Shown: positions 1 to 6,581 of the stretch, piece by piece
Layout: the number at the start of each line of letters is the position of its first letter
How positions within the stretch are numbered: position 1 is the stretch's first letter
Assembly: GCA_028821035.1 (NCBI GenBank)
Contig: JAPPHP010000196.1
Location: 1 to 11,399, forward strand
Length of the DNA: 11,399 nucleotides
Source: Gammaproteobacteria bacterium
GTDB lineage: Bacteria > Pseudomonadota > Gammaproteobacteria > Pseudomonadales > Azotimanducaceae
Direction of reading: 5' to 3'
Program-made: the position numbers and the translations under genes
The notes under the pieces: generated by a model
What the model was told of the DNA's origin: nothing
The model's input: only the letters and a program-made list of their open reading frames with translations
Database searches by the model: none

Positions 1-791
1 CGGTCTGGCAACGCTGCGCGGAACTCGGGGTCTCGCCGACGTTCCACCGCGGCTCGCGCGGACGCGCCTTCCGCATGTCCCCGTCGAACTTCTGCTACAA
101 CCACATCGGCCACTTCGCGGCGGCGTCGGAGGCGGTCTGCAAGGCGATCTTCCTCGGCGGCGTGACGGCGCGGTTCCCGCAACTCAACTTCGCCTTCCTC
201 GAGGGCGGCGTGGGGTTCGCCTGCCTGCTCTATGCCGACCTCATCGGCCTCTGGGCGATCCGCAACCGCGACGCGCTGGCGTTCACGGACCCGGCCAACC
301 TGGACATGGAACTGCTCGGCGAACTCGCCACCCAGTACGCGGACGAGCGCTTCCAGGCGGCCATCTCCGAGGGACGCGGCGTCGGCACGAGCAATGGTCC
401 CGCGACCACGGGCCATCTCGAGGAACTGGACGACTACGCGGCCTGCGGCATCGAAGCCGCCACGGACTTCCTCGACCTCTTCGTCAAGCCGTTCTACTTC
501 GGCTGCGAAGCGGACGATCCCACCAACGCCTGGGCCTTCAACCGGGAGTTCAACCCCTGCGGGGCGGAGATCAAGACACTGTTTGGCTCCGACATCGGTC
601 ACTTCGACGTGCAGGAGATGGCCGGCGTGCTGCCCGAGGCCTACGAACTCGTCGAGGACGGCAAGATCGACCACCCCCAGTTCCGGCGGTTCGTGTTCGA
701 GAACCCGGTGCGGTTCTGGGGCGAGGCGAACCCGGCGTTCTTCGAAGGCACGGTGGTGGCGGACGCGGCGCGAGAGGTGCTGGCCGGGTAG
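1..791 (+). CDS. Amidohydrolase-family metal-dependent hydrolase, C-terminal part
   Basis: The reading frame is already open at the window edge (codons from base 3) and ends at TAG 789-791, so the 5' end and true start lie outside. The visible part, about 262 residues, looks like the C-terminal half of an amidohydrolase_2 (TIM-barrel, ACMSD/decarboxylase-like) protein. A HIGH stretch sits at 102-113, followed by a family-like strand ending FLEGGVGF at 199-222. Near the end a GSDIGHFDV segment at 583-612 supplies the Asp expected as metal ligand or catalytic acid on the last barrel strands. The family carries out metal-dependent hydrolysis or decarboxylation in the cytoplasm; the substrate cannot be read from this fragment. 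The symporter gene follows after 45 bp on the same strand, so the two may share a catabolic role. The HxH metal site normally found at the N terminus is not in the window. Confidence 0.8.
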   Translation, partial: VWQRCAELGVSPTFHRGSRGRAFRMSPSNFCYNHIGHFAAASEAVCKAIFLGGVTARFPQLNFAFLEGGVGFACLLYADLIGLWAIRNRDALAFTDPANLDMELLGELATQYADERFQAAISEGRGVGTSNGPATTGHLEELDDYAACGIEAATDFLDLFVKPFYFGCEADDPTNAWAFNREFNPCGAEIKTLFGSDIGHFDVQEMAGVLPEAYELVEDGKIDHPQFRRFVFENPVRFWGEANPAFFEGTVVADAAREVLAG

Positions 792-836
792 GTCCTGGCC
801 GGCTGACGGGTAAGGGTCCGCCTGGCGTAGCAGACC

Positions 837-2258
837 GTGTCCGGCGCGGAAATCCTCGGCGTCATCGTCGCCTACCAGGTGGCGCTGATCGCGATCGGCC
901 TCTGGGCGCGGCGCCGCACGCGGGACCACACCGACTACTTCATCGGCGGCCGCAACCTCGGCGGGTTCGTCGCGAGCCTCTCCTACGCCGCCGGGTCGTC
1001 GTCCGCCTGGTCGATCCTCGGCGTCTCCGGCATCGCGTACGTACAGGGCGTCTCCGCGGTCTGGTTGCTGCCGGGCACGCTCACCGGCCACGTGGTCGCC
1101 TGGTTCCTCATCGCGCGGCGGCTGCGTGACGCGAGCCGCGCGAACGGGTGGGTGACGCTCACGGACCTCGTGTGCCGGGACCTCTCCGGAGGCGCCCGCC
1201 GCTTCGCGACCGGCTTTGCGGGTATCGCGGTCGTCGTCTCTTTCGTTTTCTACGTCGCGGCGCAGTTCCAGGGCGCCGGCCACACCTTCGCCGAGACGTT
1301 CGGGCTACCGGTGTCGACGAGCGTGGCCATCGGCGCCGCGGTGATCCTCGCCTACACGCTGCTCGGCGGGTTCTGGGCCGTGAGCGTGACCGACGCGCTG
1401 CAGGCGGTGGTCATGTTCGTGGGCGCCGTGATGCTGTGCATCGCCGCGGTACTGGCGTGCGGGGGATTCGGCGCCCTGTTCGCGGCCGTCCCGCCGGAAC
1501 AGATGGCGCCTCTCGGGGCCAACGCGGGCTGGCTCGCCGTGGGGTTCTTCATCGGCATGGTGTCCATCGGGTTCGGGCCGCTCGGCCAGCCGCACCTGCT
1601 GAACCGCATGATGGCGCTGCGGGACGACGCGGCGCTGCGGCGCGGGCGCGTGGTGGCGCTGACCTGGTTCGTGGTGGTGCTCACGAGCATGTTCCTCACC
1701 GGGCTCGCCGGCCACGCCCTGGCGACGGACGTGGTCGACGGCGAACGCCTGTTCTTCCAGTTGACGTCGGCGCTGTTGCCCGCCGTGGTGGCCGGCATCA
1801 CGATCGCCGCCGTGCTCTCGGCGGTGATGTCCACGGCGGACAGCCAGTTGCTCGTTGCCGCGAGCGTCGTCTCCCACGACCTCGGCATCGGGCGGGAGCG
1901 CGTGTCGGTCTCGCGCTGGATCATCACCGCCATCGTGGTGGTCGCGGTCGTCATCAGCGTGTGGCTGCCGGAGGCGATCTTCTCGCGGGTCCTGTTCGCC
2001 TGGAACGCGCTCGGGGCGACGTTCGGACCGCTGGTGCTTTTCACCGTGTTCCGCTGGCGCTATGCACCCTGGGCGGCGCCGGCGGCGATGGTGATCGGTT
2101 TCGTGGGTACCGTCGTGTTCTACGTGTTGCCGGACACGCCGGGAGACTTCGCCGAGCGCTTCCTGCCGTTCGTCGTGGGTATCGGGTTGCTGGTGGTGTC
2201 CCGGCAGTGGTCGGGCCGGTCAGCCATGCCGGCCGAGGCTCGCTTCACGCAGGCGTGA
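837..2258 (+). CDS. Sodium:solute symporter (SSS family, PutP-like)
   Basis: This 473-residue, strongly hydrophobic protein should form about 12-13 inner-membrane helices and couple substrate uptake to sodium. Family signatures are clear: DYFIGGRNLGG (33-43), LLGGFWAVSVTDALQA (175-190), LGQPHLLNRMMA (249-260) and LSAVMSTADSQLL (327-339). In the last, S332 and T333 match the pair that binds sodium in the PutP/vSGLT fold. The overall pattern is closest to proline symporter PutP. However, by eye the position of E. coli PutP Asp55 is Ser54 here (segment LSYAAGSSSAW), so proline as substrate is not safe. The start is GTG at 837, with no strong Shine-Dalgarno sequence nearby, so the exact start is uncertain. 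The 3' end overlaps the converging toxin gene by 14 bp. Confidence 0.9.
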   Translation: MSGAEILGVIVAYQVALIAIGLWARRRTRDHTDYFIGGRNLGGFVASLSYAAGSSSAWSILGVSGIAYVQGVSAVWLLPGTLTGHVVAWFLIARRLRDASRANGWVTLTDLVCRDLSGGARRFATGFAGIAVVVSFVFYVAAQFQGAGHTFAETFGLPVSTSVAIGAAVILAYTLLGGFWAVSVTDALQAVVMFVGAVMLCIAAVLACGGFGALFAAVPPEQMAPLGANAGWLAVGFFIGMVSIGFGPLGQPHLLNRMMALRDDAALRRGRVVALTWFVVVLTSMFLTGLAGHALATDVVDGERLFFQLTSALLPAVVAGITIAAVLSAVMSTADSQLLVAASVVSHDLGIGRERVSVSRWIITAIVVVAVVISVWLPEAIFSRVLFAWNALGATFGPLVLFTVFRWRYAPWAAPAAMVIGFVGTVVFYVLPDTPGDFAERFLPFVVGIGLLVVSRQWSGRSAMPAEARFTQA

Positions 2259-2637
2259 CGTCGATGTCCGGACACGCGAGCAGGCGTGCGTCGGCGGTGA
2301 GCAGCGTCAGGCCGTAGACCTTCGCGGTCGCCGCGATGAATCGGTCTGCAGGGTCCTGGTGGGGGAGGTCCATCGATCTGCTGGCCAGGGCGACATCGAA
2401 GTTGAGCGGCGTCTCTTCCACCGGGCTGAGCACCAGGGCCTCCTGCAGCCAACTCGACGGGTCCGGCTGCAGGGTCAGGCGACCGCGTTCGGCCAGCAGC
2501 AGCGTCTCCCAAAGGCTGATCGGAGAGACATGCAGCGCCGCATCGGAAGCGCCGAGCAGCGTGTGCGTGTGCTGGGAGAGCCTGCCGGGATCGAGCAGGC
2601 TCCAGAGCCAGACGTGCGTGTCGAGCAGGAGCGGCAC
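2245..2637 (-). CDS. vapC: PIN-domain toxin, VapC-type ribonuclease
   Basis: This 130-residue protein is the usual length for a single-domain PIN toxin. It carries the acidic residues of the PIN active site: Asp6 (LLLDTHVW), Glu44 (ISLWETLL), Asp98 (DPADRFIAA) and Asp116 (LLTADARLL). These residues coordinate Mg2+ for RNA cleavage. The start is GTG at 2637-2635, whose G is also the last base of the antitoxin TAG stop (TAGTG), indicating translational coupling. The frame stays open far upstream but there overlaps the antitoxin, so the longer version is not believed. The gene converges on the symporter gene and overlaps its 3' end by 14 bp. Known VapC proteins cleave tRNA or rRNA; the target here is unknown. 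Confidence 0.9.
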   Translation of the reverse strand: MPLLLDTHVWLWSLLDPGRLSQHTHTLLGASDAALHVSPISLWETLLLAERGRLTLQPDPSSWLQEALVLSPVEETPLNFDVALASRSMDLPHQDPADRFIAATAKVYGLTLLTADARLLACPDIDVTPA

Positions 2638-2909
2638 TACCGGTCCGCCGACTCCGATCCGTTTCCGGGGAGGTCGCCCAGAACCTCCCAGTCCTCGGGC
2701 GATGAAGCCGGCTCGATCAGATCGCCGAGAATAGTCCCCTGGTCGCGGAGGACTCCGAGCCAGGTGTGTCCTGGCACCTTGGGGGGTGGGCCAACCTGCG
2801 CGACGGGTTTCCCGAAGCGTGTCACGAGGATCGGTTTTCCCGTCCGCCCGACGCGCGCCAGCACGGCGAGGCACGTCGCCTTGAACTCGGAGATCTTCAT
2901 CTCTTCCAT
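2637..2909 (-). CDS. Phd/YefM-type antitoxin paired with the PIN toxin
   Basis: This 90-residue protein begins with the typical Phd/YefM fold pattern: ISEFKATCLAVLARV, then a turn, then KPILVTRFGKPVAQV at about 25-39. This N-terminal part dimerises and binds DNA. The C-terminal half (about 45-90, with EDWEVLGDL) is the expected disordered toxin-wrapping tail. Its TAG stop shares one base with the GTG of the toxin gene, as in other antitoxin-first operons. The ATG at 2909 is used here; a second ATG at 2900 (MKISEF) is equally good on protein grounds. No usable Shine-Dalgarno sequence precedes either, so translation may be leaderless or nearly so. A repeated palindrome directly upstream is a likely autoregulatory operator. 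Confidence 0.85.
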   Translation of the reverse strand: MEEMKISEFKATCLAVLARVGRTGKPILVTRFGKPVAQVGPPPKVPGHTWLGVLRDQGTILGDLIEPASSPEDWEVLGDLPGNGSESADR

Positions 2910-2915
2910 GGGAAG

Positions 2916-2944
2916 ATCGTACCATGGTCAACGACCATGGTCCA
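2916..2944 (-). promoter_or_regulatory. Candidate promoter of the toxin-antitoxin operon
   Basis: On the minus strand TGGACC (2944-2939) and TACGAT (2921-2916) are separated by 17 bp and resemble -35 and -10 boxes. Transcription would begin about at the ATG at 2909, giving a leaderless or very short-leader message. The boxes overlap the palindromic repeats, as expected for repression by the antitoxin-toxin complex. This is a consensus match by eye only. Confidence 0.35.
2921..2941. promoter_or_regulatory. Likely antitoxin operator: two ACCATGGT palindromes
   Basis: The self-complementary octamer ACCATGGT occurs at 2921-2928 and again at 2934-2941, 13 bp apart start to start and separated by CAACG. 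A further ATGGTCC follows at 2947-2953, repeating the ATGGTCC of 2937-2943. The repeats lie 12-32 bp upstream of the antitoxin start, within its candidate promoter. Phd/YefM antitoxins repress their own operons through short palindromes of this kind, so an operator is the natural reading; binding itself is inferred. Confidence 0.55.
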
Positions 2945-2979
2945 AAATGGTCCGGTCGAAGATGCGCCGGACAGAACGC

Positions 2980-3007
2980 TACAATGCGCCGCTCGACGCC
3001 CGGGGGA
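2980..3007 (+). promoter_or_regulatory. Candidate -10 box and ribosome binding site for the LLM oxidoreductase gene
   Basis: TACAAT at 2980-2985 is a good -10 match, but no convincing -35 box lies 16-18 bp upstream. GGGGGA at 3002-3007, 5 nt before the ATG at 3013, is the ribosome binding site and decides the start over longer upstream readings of the frame. The stretch is shared with the divergent toxin-antitoxin control region. Confidence 0.35.
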
Positions 3008-3012
3008 CAGCG

Positions 3013-4020
3013 ATGAAGGTCGACGGTGGAGTAGGTTGGGACCTCGAGCAGGTGGGGGCGGAAGCCCGCGAGCTGGAGGAGATGGGCTACAGCGGCATCC
3101 TCACGGCGGAGACCGGGCACGACCCGTTCCTGCCCCTTGCATTCGCTGCGCAGACAACCTCGCGGGTCGATCTCGGCACCGGTATCGCGGTGGCCTTCGC
3201 GCGGACGCCGATGATCCTGGCCAACATCGGCCACGACCTGAATGCGCTCTCGAAGGGCCGTTTCGTCCTCGGTCTCGGTTCCCAGATCCGGCCGCACATC
3301 ACCAAGCGCTTCAGCATGCCGTGGTCGCATCCCGCCGCGCGGATGCGGGAGTTCATCCTGGCGATGCGCGCGATCTGGGCGAACTGGCACGACGGCGAAC
3401 CGCTCCAGTTCACCGGCAAGTTCTACACGCACACGCTGATGACGCCGTTCTTCACGCCGACGAACACCGAGTACGGACCGCCGCGCGTGACGTTGGCCGC
3501 GGTCGGGCCCCTGATGACCGAGGTGGCCGGCGAGGTGGCCGATGGCGTCATCGTCCACGCGTTCACCACCGAGAAGTACCTGCGCGAGACGACGCTGCCG
3601 GCACTCGAGCGCGGCTTTGCCAAGGCGGGGAAGAAGCGCGAGGACTTCGAGATCAGCTATCCGTGCTTCGTGGTCACCGGCCGCGACGAGCAGGAGATGG
3701 AGCAGGCGAGGACGGCGACGCGGCAGCAGATCGCGTTCTACGGATCGACGCCCGCGTACAAGCCCGTGCTCGACAGCATCGGCGCCGGCGAACTGCAGGG
3801 CGAACTCAACGCCATGTCGAAGCAGGGCCGCTGGCAGGAGATGGGCACCCTCATCACCGACGACATGCTCGGCTCCTTCGCCGTCGTGGAGGAACCGGCG
3901 AACATCGCCAGGGCGTTCAGGGCGCGTTACGGGGACATCGTCGACCGTACCTCCGCCGCTTACGGCGGCTTGCCGAACGACGCCCGTGCGGAGATCGTCC
4001 GGGAGTTGACGGCGGCGTAG
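3013..4020 (+). CDS. LLM-class flavin-dependent oxidoreductase (probably F420-dependent)
   Basis: This 335-residue cytoplasmic protein has the bacterial luciferase-like monooxygenase TIM-barrel pattern. It shows EARELEEMGYSGI at about 17-29, DLGTGIAVAFARTPMILA at 53-70 and the hallmark GRFVLGLGSQ at 82-91, then REFILAMRAIW at 112-122 and a late LAAVGPLMTEVAGEVADGVI strand-helix at 161-180. It resembles the F420-dependent MSMEG_2256-like subfamily more than the FMN luciferases, but cofactor choice cannot be proved from sequence alone. Such enzymes carry out hydride transfer or oxygenation of small organic molecules; the substrate is unknown. The gene is followed after 21 bp by a VOC-fold gene on the same strand, probably one operon. 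It is divergent from the toxin-antitoxin operon, with a gap of 103 bp. Confidence 0.88.
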   Translation: MKVDGGVGWDLEQVGAEARELEEMGYSGILTAETGHDPFLPLAFAAQTTSRVDLGTGIAVAFARTPMILANIGHDLNALSKGRFVLGLGSQIRPHITKRFSMPWSHPAARMREFILAMRAIWANWHDGEPLQFTGKFYTHTLMTPFFTPTNTEYGPPRVTLAAVGPLMTEVAGEVADGVIVHAFTTEKYLRETTLPALERGFAKAGKKREDFEISYPCFVVTGRDEQEMEQARTATRQQIAFYGSTPAYKPVLDSIGAGELQGELNAMSKQGRWQEMGTLITDDMLGSFAVVEEPANIARAFRARYGDIVDRTSAAYGGLPNDARAEIVRELTAA

Positions 4021-4041
4021 ACCGTCGCCTCGCGAGAGACC

Positions 4042-4425
4042 ATGCGACTCTCGAGGCTGCACCAGGTCGCGCTGAGTGCGCCGGACCTGGACGCGTCGGT
4101 CGCGTTCTACCGGGACGTGCTCGGCGCCGCATTCATCGCGCGCTTCGATCCGCCCGGACTCGCCTTCTTCGACTTCGACGGCGTGCGCGTGCTCCTCGAC
4201 CGGAACGCATCGGCCGGGACGCTGTATTTCCACGTCGAGGACATCGACGCCGGCGCGGCCGAGCTGTCCGGGCGCGGCGTCTCCATCGAGTTCGGCCCGG
4301 CCATGATCCACCGGGACGAGGACGGCACGTTCGGCCCGGCCGGTGAGGAAGAGTGGATGGCGTTCTTCAAGGACCCGGCCGGCAACACCCTGGCGCTGGC
4401 GACGCGGAGGCCTCCATCCGGGTGA
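4042..4425 (+). CDS. VOC-superfamily protein (glyoxalase/bleomycin-resistance fold)
   Basis: This 127-residue protein is a single VOC unit built from two beta-alpha-beta-beta-beta modules. The first has HQVALSAPDLDASVAFYRDVLG at 7-28; the second has LYFHVEDIDAGAAELSGRGV at 61-80. It ends with the family motif FFKDPAGNTLALA at 108-120. Possible metal ligands are His7 and His64. The Glu normally seen after the DPxGN motif (as in DPDGNxxEL) is Ala118 here, so either the metal site differs or the protein binds ligand without classical metal catalysis. Position just after the LLM oxidoreductase suggests a joint role in breaking down or modifying a small molecule, but no substrate can be named. Confidence 0.85.
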   Translation: MRLSRLHQVALSAPDLDASVAFYRDVLGAAFIARFDPPGLAFFDFDGVRVLLDRNASAGTLYFHVEDIDAGAAELSGRGVSIEFGPAMIHRDEDGTFGPAGEEEWMAFFKDPAGNTLALATRRPPSG

Positions 4426-4455
4426 CGCTGCGCTTCCCTTTAGGAGGAGGGGGAG

Positions 4456-4489
4456 ATACAGGGCCTGTATTTAGATCCAAGTGATCTAA
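4456..4489. promoter_or_regulatory. Two tandem dyads between the VOC and transglycosylase genes
   Basis: ATACAGG-G-CCTGTAT (4456-4470) is immediately followed by TTAGATC-CAAGT-GATCTAA (4471-4489); both have perfect 7-bp arms. A run of A follows on the plus strand, so neither is a standard intrinsic terminator in that direction. The one-base centre of the first dyad fits a protein-binding operator better than a hairpin. The pair lies about 40 bp upstream of a candidate promoter for the transglycosylase gene. It could be an operator or an unusual terminator for the upstream operon. The local sequence is clearly more AT-rich than the surrounding genes. Confidence 0.45.
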
Positions 4490-4528
4490 AAAATCTCGTG
4501 TTTTTCTCCACTTTTGCCGCGTCTCCGG

Positions 4529-4556
4529 TTCCCATCGACGGCGAAAGGTGTAAAGT
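4529..4556 (+). promoter_or_regulatory. Candidate promoter of the lytic transglycosylase gene
   Basis: TTCCCA (4529-4534) and TAAAGT (4551-4556) are 16 bp apart and each match four of six bases of the sigma70 consensus. A start near 4563 would leave a leader of about 40 nt before the ATG at 4603. Support is by eye only. Confidence 0.3.
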
Positions 4557-4602
4557 GGCCCGCCCTTTCGTTTCGAAATGTTGCGAGGTGTCTGGGAACC
4601 CC

Positions 4603-5223
4603 ATGGGCGCTTTGTCGGCACTGATCGGACGCGTACCGGTCCTGGTCCAGGTCCAGGCTGCGGCGTTGCTGCTGGCCGGCGTCGCCGCCCTGGCGCTCTC
4701 GATGGGCACCGATGCGCAGCGCTACGAACGGGTGGCCTTCGCCCTTCCCGCGGCCGAGACCCCGTCCATCCCCTGGGAGGAGGAGCGCGCCGCGTTCGCC
4801 GACCGGATGGCGCGGGCCTTCGATATCCATCCTGCGGTTGCGGAGGAGTTCGCCGAGTGGATTCTCGAGGCGGCGAACCGGCAGGAACTGGAACCAGAAC
4901 TGGTGGCGAGTCTCGTCCTGACGGAGAGCTCGTTCCGCAAGCACGCCCGCTCGCGTGTGGGAGCGATCGGCCCGGCGCAGATCCGCGGCGAATTCTGGCG
5001 GTCCTTCTGCGGGGGCGACCTGCGCGAACCGGCGGACAACATCTACTGCGGCGCCCAGATTCTCGCCTCCTTCTGGGACGCGTGCGGCGAACTCCACTGC
5101 GCGCTGCACTCGTACAACCTTGGCCCGACCGGCGCGCGCCTCGCGAGCTGGGAACGCGCCGGCGTGCGCTACGTCAGGAAGATCGAGCGCGGGCTCGCCA
5201 GGCTCGAAAGCGTCGCGATGTAG
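4603..5223 (+). CDS. Membrane-anchored SLT-type lytic transglycosylase
   Basis: This 206-residue protein should cleave the MurNAc-GlcNAc bond of peptidoglycan in the periplasm. A hydrophobic stretch at about 11-33 (VPVLVQVQAA then ALLLAGVAAL) is a signal anchor or uncleaved signal. The SLT/lysozyme-like domain spans about 75-200: ELVASLVLTESSFRKHA with catalytic Glu108, then GAIGPAQI at 120-127 (GxxGxxQ motif), NIYCGAQIL at 146-154 and ALHSYNLGP at 167-175. Four cysteines (136, 149, 161, 166) inside the domain could form disulfides, fitting an oxidising compartment. The frame is open from GTG 4498, but ATG 4603 puts the hydrophobic segment at the N terminus and leaves room for the promoter, so it is preferred; its ribosome binding site is weak. 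It converges with the selenoprotein gene, 36 bp away. Confidence 0.85.
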   Translation: MGALSALIGRVPVLVQVQAAALLLAGVAALALSMGTDAQRYERVAFALPAAETPSIPWEEERAAFADRMARAFDIHPAVAEEFAEWILEAANRQELEPELVASLVLTESSFRKHARSRVGAIGPAQIRGEFWRSFCGGDLREPADNIYCGAQILASFWDACGELHCALHSYNLGPTGARLASWERAGVRYVRKIERGLARLESVAM

Positions 5224-5236
5224 GGCCGGGCTTGTC

Positions 5237-5250
5237 CCCGCCGGTGCGGG
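5237..5250. terminator. Small GC hairpin between convergent genes
   Basis: CCCGC (5237-5241) and GCGGG (5246-5250) form a 5-bp stem with a CGGT loop, in the 36-bp space between two convergent stop codons. There is no T run on either side, so termination by this hairpin alone is doubtful; position is the main argument. Confidence 0.3.
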
Positions 5251-5259
5251 AACAGGACG

Positions 5260-6414
5260 CTACATCGTCGCGTCGAGCGGCAGCAGGAAACGCCAGAGCG
5301 CGTCGTTCTTGACGCCCGATTCCCGGATCGCCTTCTGCGCCGCCTTGATCACCGCTCCCGTTTGCGTCTTGTCTCGAAACCAGCGATACCCCGTCCAGGC
5401 GGCGGGTGTGTGGTCCACGATCTCCATCGCGGCCATCTCGTAGTACCCGCGAATATCGTGGGAGACCCGTGCCGGGACGCCGGGGATCCCGGCCTCCTTC
5501 CAGGGCACGCCTTCCGCCACGCGAACGAACGACTCGATGGCCGCCGGAACGGCGTCGGCGTCGAGCAGGCGCGCGGCCCCGGCCAGGTTGCCGTACTTGG
5601 CCACCGCCCGGTCGTAGGCGGCGCGCAGCCCGCGCGCTTCGTCGACCGCGGGGTGGGCGTCGGGGTCGTGCCGCGCGGGTAGCGGGCACACGAGCACTTC
5701 GGAGGCGGTGTCCTCGATGGACTCCTCGAAGTCCTGCACGGTCGGCTCCTCCGACTCCAGCAGTCCGAAGGCCCGCGTCAGCACGCGATGCTGGAACGCG
5801 GCATCGTTCGGGACGCCGAGCGGCCGTCCGAGCGGGAAGTCACAGAACAGACCGCGCGGCGGGGCCATGCCGTAGAGTTGCTCGCGGATGGAGCCGATCG
5901 CGACGGTGGCGATCCCGGCGGCTTCGAACACGTGGGCGAGCGTACTGACCGTACGCGTGCAGAGGGGTCAGACCGGTGTCAGGACGACGACGTCGACCCC
6001 GCGCTCCTTGAGGAAGGCGGCTCCGGCGGGACCGCCGTCCATGCGGATGCCGGATAGTTCGAACTGGTTGCCCGCGAAGGCGAGATGCACATCGGACACG
6101 CAGCCGATGGACCCCTGCTCGGCCAGTTCCTCCAGCCGGTCAATGGGGAACACCACGTTGATATCCGCCGCCACGCCGGCCGTATCGAAGTTGGGGCTCC
6201 AGTGTCCGACCACCACGTCGCGGCGACCGCGCTCGAGCACCCGATAGCCCACATCCTGCACGGCGAACCCCTCGTCCTCCGGGTGCGAAAGCGACGCCGA
6301 AGTCACGATGGCCACGGTCGCTTCGGACAACGGAGGAGGTTGTACGAAAGCGGGGTTCTCGAATGGTGGACATTCCGTGCGCGCGGCGCCGGCCTTGATC
6401 TTCGCGTCTGTCAT
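5260..6414 (-). CDS. GrdB/PrdB-like selenoprotein (glycine/betaine/sarcosine/D-proline reductase family), Sec at in-frame TGA
   Basis: This is a single 384-residue gene that ordinary gene finding splits at TGA 5970-5968. The upstream part ends in VVVLTPV and the frame continues after the TGA as PLCTRTVSTLAHVFEAAG without a shift. The codon therefore sits in a U149-P-L-C152 redox motif, the place where GrdB and PrdB carry selenocysteine (UxxC). A SECIS-like hairpin follows the TGA. Other family-like segments are VAIVTSASL (34-42), WSPNFDTAGVAADINVVFPI (72-91), RPLGVPNDAAFQHRVL after the Sec, and a C-terminal EIVDHTPAAWTGYRWF region. No grdA- or prdA-like partner or thioredoxin gene is nearby, so the substrate is unknown; a selenol-based reduction is inferred from the motif. 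The start is ATG 6414; the frame is open to 6477, but a candidate promoter lies there. Sel machinery must be encoded elsewhere. Confidence 0.9.
5940..5970 (-). promoter_or_regulatory. SECIS element with its UGA (Sec) codon
   Basis: In the mRNA, UGA (5970-5968) is followed by 11 nt, then GCGUAC (5956-5951), loop GGUCA (5950-5946) and GUACGC (5945-5940), a perfect 6-bp stem. The loop begins 17 nt after the UGA and starts with GGU. The SelB-binding SECIS of E. coli fdhF likewise has a GGUCU loop about 18 nt after its UGA. No bulged U like that of the E. coli element is obvious. The hairpin lies within the coding sequence, as bacterial SECIS elements do. Confidence 0.85.
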
Positions 6415-6443
6415 GGGGTCTGTCCCGCGGGAATCTCCGGGCG

Positions 6444-6474
6444 ATTCTATGCCAACCCCGCGGCTGCGCATCAA
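6444..6474 (-). promoter_or_regulatory. Candidate promoter of the selenoprotein gene
   Basis: On the minus strand TTGATG (6474-6469) and TAGAAT (6449-6444) resemble -35 and -10 boxes, though the 19-bp spacing is long. A start near 6437 would give a leader of about 23 nt before the ATG at 6414. It would allow expression apart from the kinase gene upstream. Confidence 0.35.
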
Positions 6475-6488
6475 CAACGAGCCGCGGG
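6457..6488. terminator. 9-bp inverted repeat downstream of the hybrid kinase gene
   Basis: CCCGCGGCT (6457-6465) and AGCCGCGGG (6480-6488) can pair around a 14-nt loop in the 167-bp gap between the kinase stop and the selenoprotein start. There is no T run, and it overlaps the candidate selenoprotein promoter. It may be an attenuator, an operator or a weak factor-dependent stop; its role is open. The rest of the gap holds a short GCCGGC repeat (6561-6574) and nothing else recognisable. Confidence 0.3.
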
Positions 6489-6581
6489 CCTGCGTGGCCC
6501 GGCGTCGCGTCGAAAATCCGGGCCGGGCCAGTCGGCGATGTGGCGCAGGGACGCGGATCCGCCGGCGAGCCGGCTAGGGGC

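Noticed and set aside
2245..4311. Long minus-strand open frame of 688 codons opposite the LLM and VOC genes
   Set aside because: Only its C-terminal part (the PIN toxin) has family motifs; the rest is His/Arg-rich sequence antisense to well-supported genes.
4439..4450. Strong Shine-Dalgarno-like TTTAGGAGGAGG after the VOC gene
   Set aside because: No start codon at usable spacing opens a credible reading frame; the next genes start too far downstream.
4498..4602. N-terminal extension of the transglycosylase from GTG 4498
   Set aside because: It has no ribosome binding site, overlaps a candidate promoter and would bury the N-terminal hydrophobic anchor behind 35 ordinary residues.
5968..5970. 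TGA as a true stop, making the selenoprotein locus two genes or a pseudogene
   Set aside because: The frame is unbroken on both sides, the codon sits in a UxxC motif of a known selenoprotein family, and a SECIS-like hairpin follows at the right distance.
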